This document shows, one piece after another, positions 9,780 through 16,814 of a stretch of 64,000 bases of DNA. The first letter of the stretch is position 1. Each line of letters begins with the position of its first letter. Below the pieces are notes generated by a model. The model searched no databases, was not told the origin of the DNA, and saw only the letters and a program-made list of their open reading frames with translations. The translations under genes were made by a program, and so were the position numbers. Origin of the DNA: Phycisphaerae bacterium (GTDB taxonomy: Bacteria > Planctomycetota > Phycisphaerae > Sedimentisphaerales > Anaerobacaceae); NCBI GenBank assembly GCA_012744475.1, contig JAAYBV010000055.1, forward strand, positions 62,001 through 126,000. Reading direction: 5' to 3'.

Positions 9780-10532
9780 ATGCGCAGACGTGGTCGAGTT
9801 GGGTTTGGGTTCACGCTGATCGAGTTGCTCGTCGTCATCGCCGTCATCGCCATCCTGATGGCGATTCTGGCACCCGCGCTGCGCAAGGCCCGATTCCACG
9901 CCAGCGAGGCCGCGTGCCTGAGCAATTTGCGGCAGATCAACCTGGCCCTGGTTACCTATGCCAACGACGATGACCGGACCCGCTATCCGCTGGAGCCGAC
10001 CGAACACAATCCGCATCCCGGCCTGCTGGAGAAGATCGGGGCGCAACGGAATGGGGTCCTGATGGAGGCGTTCTACTGTCCCCAGGCTCGCGACCTGGAA
10101 CAAAACGCCAACGATCCCAATGGCGGCACGCCCGTCGGCGGCACCGATTCGGTGATCGATACGCCCGAGAACCGCCAGCAAGGCAATATCACCTACATCT
10201 ACTGGAGCTTCCGGATGAACAAGCCGGGCCAGGCGGGAGGCACGTGGCGCGACACATCCCAATTCCTGCCCCGACAGCTCACACTCTCCGGCATCGAAGC
10301 GCACCGCGAATGGTTGGGCCAGACCAGCAAGACCGAGTTCCAGACGAATCGCTATCGGGCCTGCACGCTCGCCCAACCGGCGGAGACCTGGGTAATCTGC
10401 GATTTCTTCCGCAAGGGCGGAATCTTCCCACATGGTCGCCGAGGCGGTCCAAACGCCGGCGGCATCAACGTCAGTTACCTCGACGGTCACGCCGCTCGCG
10501 TGTACAAACAACCGAAAGACAGCTATCGTTAA
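9780..10532 (+). CDS. Type II secretion-like pseudopilin (prepilin leader, DUF1559-type)
   Basis: A 250-residue protein with a short basic leader followed by [17 protein letters not shown], the class III signal peptide processed by prepilin peptidase. The conserved Glu at position +5 of the mature N-terminus is present. The hydrophobic helix continues through [13 protein letters not shown]. The C-terminal half ends with [10 protein letters not shown], the DGH-type motif typical of planctomycete pseudopilin-like families. Such proteins are numerous in Planctomycetota and are thought to assemble with type II secretion or pilus-like machinery; individual roles are unknown. The gene leads a plus-strand group with the two propeller genes behind it (55-base gap), so it may help export or display them. 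Start supported by AGAGGG upstream. Confidence 0.88.
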   Translation: MRRRGRVGFGFTLIELLVVIAVIAILMAILAPALRKARFHASEAACLSNLRQINLALVTYANDDDRTRYPLEPTEHNPHPGLLEKIGAQRNGVLMEAFYCPQARDLEQNANDPNGGTPVGGTDSVIDTPENRQQGNITYIYWSFRMNKPGQAGGTWRDTSQFLPRQLTLSGIEAHREWLGQTSKTEFQTNRYRACTLAQPAETWVICDFFRKGGIFPHGRRGGPNAGGINVSYLDGHAARVYKQPKDSYR

Positions 10533-10587
10533 GACGGCGAATCTGTACAGCGGGTTTGCCGTCAGTCGTGTCTGAGGAAGGACAATC

Positions 10588-12960
10588 ATGAGTACAGGCA
10601 CGGGAACTCTGCACTGCTTCGTGGCAGCGGCGGCACTATTCGTTCTGGCACCCGCGAGGGCTTGGGACCCGCTCGGTCCGACGGTTGCGCGCGGGCAGAA
10701 CCGCCCTTCGCCCGAGCCGGCTCCGATACAGGTGAGACTCGGGCCATACGTGCGGTACACTTCGCCGTCACAGGCAATCGTGTCGTGGTGGACCGAGGAA
10801 GAGGTCCCGTCCATTCTGGACTACGGCCTGGCCGGGCCGAGGGCAAAGTACTCCCCAAGCATCCAGTTGCTTGGACGCGATCGAGGCGAGTTAGAGAACC
10901 GCAAGCAGGACGAGCAGCCAAAGCGACACCATGCCCTCACGATCGAAGGATTGCAGCCGAACCGAGTCTATGCCTACCGTATCACTCTGCGAATGGGCGA
11001 TGTGGAGCAAAGCAGCGAGGTCTATGAGCTGGATACCGCCGTCAACTACAGCGTCCGTCCCCTGCCGACAGGTTTGGCCATAGCAGGCGACCCTGAACAC
11101 GCCGAGCAGATGCGCCGCATCGCCGGAGAGATCCTGCAGCGCAGCGACGCGACGAAGGGGTACTGTCTGGTGTGGGGCCTCGTGGACGGCGTGCTGGCCT
11201 ATGAGCTGGCCGCTGGAAGCGAATTGACCGTGATTGGGATCGATGACGATGCCGAGCGCATCGCACAAGTGCGCAACGACCTCTACCAGGCCGGCGTCTA
11301 TGGAACGCGGATCATGGTGCAGCACGTGGACGGCTTTGAAGACCTGCCCTACCCGGGCAACTTCGCGAATCTCATCGTTTCGGAACGCATGGTCGTCGAA
11401 GGACAGTGTGTGGGACCGGCCACCGAGACGTACCGCCTCCTGCGACCGCGAGGAAGCGCCGCCGTCCTGTCCTGCCCGTTGACGGCAGAAGCGCGTGAAC
11501 CTGCTGTGGAGACATGGCTCAATGCCGCTTCAATCGATCATGTCAGGCAGGAGACACCTGCCGGCCTGTTCTACATCGTGACCAAACCCATGCCGTCGGG
11601 CTGCGGCTCGTGGACCCACCAATACGGGGACGCGGGGAACACCGCCAACAGCCACGATGATCTCAACGGAGCCACGCAGACCGACCAGATGCAGGTGCAG
11701 TGGCTGGGCAGGCCGGGCGCCGATTTCGGCATGGACCGAAATCCCCGCATGCCCGCACCCCTGGCCGCCAACGGCAAGCTCTTCCACCAAGGAATGAACC
11801 GTATGGTTGCCATCGATGCGTACAATGGGACGATTCTCTGGTCGCTGGAAGTTCCGGCCATGCGGCGCGTCAACCTGCCACGAGATGCAAGCAACTGGTG
11901 CACCGATGATGCCGCCCTCTACGTGGCCGTCCAGGGCGACTGCTGGGTGATCGGACACTCCGACGGCGCGCTTCAGCAAGTCGTCGGACTGCCCGAGGGC
12001 TTCAACCGCCAGCAGTATGACTGGGGTTACGTCGCCCGCAAGGACAGTCTGCTTTTCGGCAGCGCCGTCAGGAAGAACACCAGCTATACCGAGTTCTGGG
12101 GCCATGACGCGTGGTATGACAGAACCGTCGGCGCCGGGACCGAGAAGGTCTGTAGCGATGCCCTGTTCGCCTACGATCTGGGGACCGGCCAGCCGGCGTG
12201 GACCCGACGCAACGGCGTCGTGATCAACACGACGATCGCTGTCGGGAAACAGGGTGTCGTTTTCGTCGAATCCCGGAACCCGGCCGTCCAAAGCTCGCCT
12301 ACGCGCCGGCTCAACGATTTGCCGTTGTGGTCCGATCAGTATCTCGTATGCCTCGACACGCAGACCGGTGAGCCCATCTGGGAGACCCCTCTCGACACCG
12401 CCGACGGAATCGTCGTGTTCTACCTCGCCTGCACGGATGACTCCGTCGTGATCGCTTCCTCCGGTGCAGGCAAGTACCACTTGTATCGGTTCGACTCCGA
12501 TACCGGCCGATTTCTCTGGCACGCCGAGCACAACTGGCCCGCCGACAATCACAGCGCCCATATGCAGCACCCCGTCGTCCTGACGGACCGGATCTTTCTG
12601 GAGCCGTGCGGCTATGGCCTCGCGACGGGCCGGCTTTTGACCTCTTCGATGAGTCCGCGCGAGGGTTGCGCCACGTACTGCGGCACGAACCACGCCCTGG
12701 TCCATCGGGGTCAGGCCCGATGCGTTGCGATGTGGGACTTCAACACCGGCCGCATCACGACCTGGCGGAACCTGCGTCCAAGCTGCTGGCTCAGCACGAT
12801 TGTCGGTGAGGGAATGATATTGTCGCCCGAAGGCGGCGGAGGGTGCAGTTGTGGCAACTGGCTGGAGACTTCAATGGCCTTCTCACCGCTGCAGGTCAGT
12901 ACTGCCCCCGCCAGAAGACCTTTGCCAACAGGCGGTGACGCGATCGAAAGTGGGCAATGA
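10588..12960 (+). CDS. Secreted Fn3-like / methyltransferase-like / beta-propeller protein
   Basis: A 790-residue protein with a signal peptide (cleavage near APARA-W). Residues 45-150 form a fibronectin-like sandwich of the kind found at the N-terminus of purple acid phosphatases (VRYTSPSQAIVSWWTE, then LQPNRVYAYRITL). No phosphatase domain follows. Residues 160-340 are the same methyltransferase-like fold as in the minus-strand paralogues; its loop reads VWGLVDG and is degenerate. One propeller follows from SWTHQYGDAGNT (about 341) to the conserved CSC motif near 754. There is no N-terminal propeller and no malectin-like tail. The missing first propeller is what the next gene encodes, so the pair looks like a split version of the larger proteins. 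AGGAAGGA precedes the ATG. Function is unknown. Confidence 0.85.
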   Translation: MSTGTGTLHCFVAAAALFVLAPARAWDPLGPTVARGQNRPSPEPAPIQVRLGPYVRYTSPSQAIVSWWTEEEVPSILDYGLAGPRAKYSPSIQLLGRDRGELENRKQDEQPKRHHALTIEGLQPNRVYAYRITLRMGDVEQSSEVYELDTAVNYSVRPLPTGLAIAGDPEHAEQMRRIAGEILQRSDATKGYCLVWGLVDGVLAYELAAGSELTVIGIDDDAERIAQVRNDLYQAGVYGTRIMVQHVDGFEDLPYPGNFANLIVSERMVVEGQCVGPATETYRLLRPRGSAAVLSCPLTAEAREPAVETWLNAASIDHVRQETPAGLFYIVTKPMPSGCGSWTHQYGDAGNTANSHDDLNGATQTDQMQVQWLGRPGADFGMDRNPRMPAPLAANGKLFHQGMNRMVAIDAYNGTILWSLEVPAMRRVNLPRDASNWCTDDAALYVAVQGDCWVIGHSDGALQQVVGLPEGFNRQQYDWGYVARKDSLLFGSAVRKNTSYTEFWGHDAWYDRTVGAGTEKVCSDALFAYDLGTGQPAWTRRNGVVINTTIAVGKQGVVFVESRNPAVQSSPTRRLNDLPLWSDQYLVCLDTQTGEPIWETPLDTADGIVVFYLACTDDSVVIASSGAGKYHLYRFDSDTGRFLWHAEHNWPADNHSAHMQHPVVLTDRIFLEPCGYGLATGRLLTSSMSPREGCATYCGTNHALVHRGQARCVAMWDFNTGRITTWRNLRPSCWLSTIVGEGMILSPEGGGGCSCGNWLETSMAFSPLQVSTAPARRPLPTGGDAIESGQ

Positions 12961-12971
12961 GGGAGGGCCGT

Positions 12972-14570
12972 ATGGGCTCACACATCTCCGTGATCAGTCT
13001 GAGCGTGGTCTGTCTGTTGATGATCGCATCGCCGGCGGCTCACGCCGAGGATTGGCCCACGTATCAGCACGACAATCGGCGAAGCGGCGTCACGGGCGAG
13101 CAACTGCAAATGCCCCTGCACAGAGCATGGGAGTACATCCCATGCGATCATCCGAGGACCGCGTGGAGTGGCCCGGCCAAGTGGGATTCCTATGCCGGCC
13201 TGGTCAACCTCAAGTCCATGCGCGACTTCGATCCCGTGTTCTACGTGACGGTCGCCGAGACGAGCGTCTTCTTCGGCAGTTCCATTGACAACGCGGTTCA
13301 CTGCCTCGACGCCGCCAGCGGCCGAGAGAAATGGGTGGCCTTCGCCAACGGCCCCGTCCGCCTGCCGCCGTCCTTGTACGACGGCAAGCTCTATTTCGGC
13401 GGCGATGACGGGTGTGTGTACTGCGTCCGCTGCGATTCCGGCCAGACCATCTGGCGCCATGAGGCAGCGCCCGGCGGCGCGCAGATCCCCATCGACGGCA
13501 GACTTGCGTCGCTCTGGCCGTGTCGCACCGGCGCCCTGGTGCAGGACTCCAGGGTCTACTTCGCGGCGTCATTGTTGCCCTGGCAGAAGACCTACCTGTG
13601 CGCACTGGATGCACAGACCGGAGCGTCAGACGGCCCAGGGTTGTACAAGAGACAACTGGAGCAGATGACGGCGCAGGGCCCGATGCTTGCCTCCGCCACC
13701 AGGCTCTACCTGTCGCAGGGACGCCAGGTGCCGCTGGTCTTCGAGCGCGCCACCGGCAGCATGGTGCAGAGCCTCGGCAGTTCCGGCTTCGGCGGCGTGT
13801 TCGGACTGCTGACCGAAGATTCGATATTCGTCCACGGACACGGCCAGAACCACCGTGCCGACGGCGAGCTGCGATTCTTCGGCGGCAGTAAAAACGATCT
13901 GCTCGTGACGTTCCCGCGCGCCACCACCCTCGTCATTCACAATGGTGTCATCTACCTGTACGCGGATGGATGGCTCCAGGCGTTCGACCGCGACAGTTAC
14001 GTCGAGCTCCAGTCCCGGATCGATCTGCTGCAAGCGAGTATACAGCAGTTGCAGGAACGCAGGAAGAAGCTCGCGCGCGACGCCAGTGACGTGCAACGCC
14101 GACAACTTGATGCAGAGATCGCCGCGGCGCAGGCGGAGATCCCTACGCTGCAAGCAGAGCTGTCCGCGTGCGTTCCGTGGCGTGTCGCGAGTGACTGCCC
14201 TCTGACCCTGATTCTGGCCGGTGACACGCTCTTCGCCGGGGGCGAGGGCAAGGTGGATGCCCACGAGGCTGCAACCGGTGAACGAATCTGGACCGCGCCG
14301 GTCGAAGGCAGAGCATACGGCCTGGCCGCCGCCGCAGGCTCGTTGTTCGTCAGCACCGATCTGGGGAGAATCGTCTGCTTCACTGCCCCGGAAATACGGG
14401 CCGGGACAACCCAAGGCCCCAGGCCCGCTCAGTGTGTTCTGCGTCGATGCAGCCAGCCGATGAGACCGGCCCAGACCATGCCGAGCACGATCGCACCGAC
14501 GACGGGGACAACGGCTGACACCTCTGTGCTCTCCAGCGGGTCGAACGCGAGTGACCCCGACTGCGGATGA
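12972..14570 (+). CDS. Secreted single beta-propeller protein, 3' truncated relative to its paralogues
   Basis: A 532-residue product from the ATG at 12972, preferred over the ATG at 12957 because GAGGGAGG lies just before it and a signal peptide follows (ending PAAHA-E). The propeller begins DWPTYQHD like propeller one of the large paralogues and carries a long coiled-coil hairpin at about 341-400 (DLLQASIQQLQERRKKLARD). Homology ends at IVCFTAPE (about residue 473), just where the others continue into the methyltransferase-like domain. The last 60 codons have no family character and run antisense to the 3' part of the 14429-14923 gene. This looks like a recombination end that lost its own stop. 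It overlaps or abuts the preceding gene's stop and should be co-transcribed with it. Confidence 0.75.
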   Translation: MGSHISVISLSVVCLLMIASPAAHAEDWPTYQHDNRRSGVTGEQLQMPLHRAWEYIPCDHPRTAWSGPAKWDSYAGLVNLKSMRDFDPVFYVTVAETSVFFGSSIDNAVHCLDAASGREKWVAFANGPVRLPPSLYDGKLYFGGDDGCVYCVRCDSGQTIWRHEAAPGGAQIPIDGRLASLWPCRTGALVQDSRVYFAASLLPWQKTYLCALDAQTGASDGPGLYKRQLEQMTAQGPMLASATRLYLSQGRQVPLVFERATGSMVQSLGSSGFGGVFGLLTEDSIFVHGHGQNHRADGELRFFGGSKNDLLVTFPRATTLVIHNGVIYLYADGWLQAFDRDSYVELQSRIDLLQASIQQLQERRKKLARDASDVQRRQLDAEIAAAQAEIPTLQAELSACVPWRVASDCPLTLILAGDTLFAGGEGKVDAHEAATGERIWTAPVEGRAYGLAAAAGSLFVSTDLGRIVCFTAPEIRAGTTQGPRPAQCVLRRCSQPMRPAQTMPSTIAPTTGTTADTSVLSSGSNASDPDCG

Positions 14571-14923
14571 GTCTCATCGCGACGGAGCCCCACAGGATTG
14601 CCCGAAGTCGTGGGTGAGAGAATCATGTCCACCACAAGGTGCTCGCCTGCCGGAGACTGGGTCCATGTCGTGGGATCGAGAGAGAACGCCTCCAAGACAT
14701 ACGATGGGTAGTCATGGTCTTGCGGGCGGGCATTCGACCGGACTTCGCCGGCCGCCGCCACGAAGGAATCCGATGTCACGCGTTCCGAGGCCGCCAGGAG
14801 GGCGCTGTTGCAGTCCCAACCCGAGGGCAAGGCCGAGAGGTCTTGGGCCTGAACCGCCGCCGCGCCGCCAACGACGAGGGCACACCACAGAACGATTCCG
14901 GGACTGCCGCGCGCACCGCACAT
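14429..14923 (-). CDS. Small exported protein with C-terminal membrane anchor and arginine tail
   Basis: A 164-residue protein. AGGAGG stands at good distance from the ATG at 14923, which excludes a longer upstream frame. A signal peptide (cleavage near AAAVQAQ) leads to a polar middle part without recognisable domain. The C-terminus is a hydrophobic segment followed by WLHRRRTH, the layout of PEP-CTERM-like or other C-terminal sorting/anchoring signals, although no PEP triplet is seen. The final 142 bases overlap the 3' end of the convergent propeller gene. The reading frame is supported by signal peptide, ribosome site and tail, so I consider this gene real and the overlapping plus-strand tail the artefact. 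Function unknown. Confidence 0.65.
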   Translation of the reverse strand: MCGARGSPGIVLWCALVVGGAAAVQAQDLSALPSGWDCNSALLAASERVTSDSFVAAAGEVRSNARPQDHDYPSYVLEAFSLDPTTWTQSPAGEHLVVDMILSPTTSGNPVGLRRDETHPQSGSLAFDPLESTEVSAVVPVVGAIVLGMVWAGLIGWLHRRRTH

Positions 14924-15331
14924 GTCCCACTCCTCCTGTTCAGACTTGCACCTCATTGCACCGGGCCAAGCCAACCACGCTGCGGCGTTCTCCCCATGTC
15001 CGGGCGAACACCCCCGATGCATCATCGCCAACCACCATCCATTCTACCCAAAAGGCCACCCCATCACCAATGGAATCTGGCAAACCGCTAACCTGAACCG
15101 TATGCAAACGGACATTGACACCCCGCTTTTCGGCACAAGTACTTCGCCCAGCTATACTTAGATCGACTTCATGCCGTCACAAACGGGGTCTGGACTCCCA
15201 CATGCCCACCGGCCGGGAAACCGAGCCATCGAGAACCTGCCGGATCCGTCTTCAGGGAATCTCGAAAGCCGGCAAGCCAGCGCAACCGGCGCTGACGCCG
15301 TTCAGATGGGATGCCCTGGGAAGCATCCGGC
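14924..15331. other. Intergenic region, no gene seen
   Basis: About 408 bases between the start of the small anchored protein and the stop of the GH28-like gene, both on the minus strand. Several short open frames cross it, but none has a ribosome site plus a recognisable protein. TTGACA at 15114-15119 on the plus strand has no -10 box at normal spacing. It probably holds the promoter of the 14923 gene and the end of operon A; I could not identify a terminator. Confidence 0.45.
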
Positions 15332-16786
15332 TCACGGCAATCGACGCGGTCGTCTTCCGGGATCGATCTGGACAACCGAAGCGTCTGTATCCCGCAGACG
15401 CAGGCGTTCCACCTGCTTCAGGATGATCGACGTCGCGGCACCGTCGCAGGCAGGAAACTCGAAGGTGTCGAAAGTCAGGTCGTTGACATCCTCGCAGATC
15501 ATCACGGGACGCTGGTCAGGCTGCCTGCAGGTCAGACGCACGTCCTCCAGAGCGAGGTTCTGCACATTGCGGGCGTAGAGCCCCCAAGCCGGCAGAGGGC
15601 GGGCGTCCACGCCGGGGGCACGGACTACGCCGGAAACCTCATCGACCGTGCCGCCCCCCTCGAATTCAACGTCCACGTCGCGAAAGACCACATTCTCAAA
15701 CGGCGTCTCAGCCCAACTCTCCACGGAGCAAGCTGCACGGTACACGTTGGTGGCCGAGAGACGTGTCACCGTGATGTGGTCGGCGGTATTGCCTGCTTTC
15801 ATCGTGAAATGGAGCGGTGTGGCGACGTTCCGCATGGTCACGTCGGAGATCAGGACGTCGTCGAGGCGGCCCTTCGTCGCGTCCCACGCCCCTGGTTGGA
15901 GATTGATGCCGGCCAGCATGTTGTAGCGGTCGGATGTGCGGTGGGGGTGCAGGCCCGGCCCATAGAACAGGCAGTCGTGTATAATCAAGTTCTCGGCCGG
16001 ACCGATCAAACGGATTCCGTTGCAGGACGAGTTGATGATGCAGCCGGAGATCACCGTGTTCTCCCAGTAACGACCCGCAATCGAATCATCCCCGGTGTAG
16101 AACCGACAGTCCGTGATGTCCACGTGCCGACACGCATGGCCGGGCGCCCCGCGAAAGTGTGCACCGTCCCATCCGCCGGTGAATGTGACGTTGTGAATGT
16201 CCACGTTGCTGCTGACCATGAAGAAGATCGCGTAGTTTGCGGAATCGACAAAGGAGACATCGCGCACGGTCACGTCGCAGCAATCGACGAACACGAACGT
16301 GTGCGGTCCTCGCATGTGTTCTTCCCCCGTCGGATCGAAGACCTTGTTGCCGTCGATCACGCCCCCGCCGCAGATGGCAATATCCTCCTGCCCCTCCGCC
16401 AGAATGAGGGCGCGGTGCCATTTGCCCCACCGCGCCTCCGGCATGAAGTCCGGCGGTTTTGGGGCTTCGTACAGGTTTGGGTCTTGCGCCCCAACCAGCC
16501 TGGCGCCGGGCTCCAACAGCAGCGTGATATGGCTCTGGAGATGGATGGTTGCCGAGAGGTACCGCCCCGGTGCGAAGCGGACCTGTCCCCCGCCGGAAGT
16601 TGCGCAGGTCTCCACGGCTCTGTTGATGGCCGCCGTATCCACCGTCACGCCGTCGCCAACGGCCCCGTAATTGCGCACATCGAATACAGACGCCTGGCCG
16701 GCGAACGCCACATGAGACCACGCCAGCAGCCACAGGACCAGAAACCCTATTCGATATCGATCACAGCGTTCCTTCCGAGCCAGCAT
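15332..16786 (-). CDS. Secreted right-handed beta-helix protein, GH28 (polygalacturonase)-like
   Basis: A 484-residue protein with a signal peptide (AWSHVAFAG). The N-terminal FDVRNYGAVGDGVTVDTAAI is the standard opening of GH28 and related pectin-active beta-helix enzymes, followed by HITLLLEPGARLVG. The equivalents of the acidic catalytic pairs are GGWDG (about 205) and TGDDSIAG (about 231). The third GH28 motif, GHG, is not visible; NGIRLIGP stands at that place. It may therefore be an atypical GH28 member or a different beta-helix glycosidase/lyase. Pectin-type polygalacturonide is the likely substrate class, outside the cytoplasm. It is the last gene of operon A, 28 bases after the preceding stop, with GGAG before the ATG. 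Confidence 0.8.
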   Translation of the reverse strand: MLARKERCDRYRIGFLVLWLLAWSHVAFAGQASVFDVRNYGAVGDGVTVDTAAINRAVETCATSGGGQVRFAPGRYLSATIHLQSHITLLLEPGARLVGAQDPNLYEAPKPPDFMPEARWGKWHRALILAEGQEDIAICGGGVIDGNKVFDPTGEEHMRGPHTFVFVDCCDVTVRDVSFVDSANYAIFFMVSSNVDIHNVTFTGGWDGAHFRGAPGHACRHVDITDCRFYTGDDSIAGRYWENTVISGCIINSSCNGIRLIGPAENLIIHDCLFYGPGLHPHRTSDRYNMLAGINLQPGAWDATKGRLDDVLISDVTMRNVATPLHFTMKAGNTADHITVTRLSATNVYRAACSVESWAETPFENVVFRDVDVEFEGGGTVDEVSGVVRAPGVDARPLPAWGLYARNVQNLALEDVRLTCRQPDQRPVMICEDVNDLTFDTFEFPACDGAATSIILKQVERLRLRDTDASVVQIDPGRRPRRLP

Positions 16787-16814
16787 GAGATTGTCTCCAT
16801 TGGCATACTGACTG

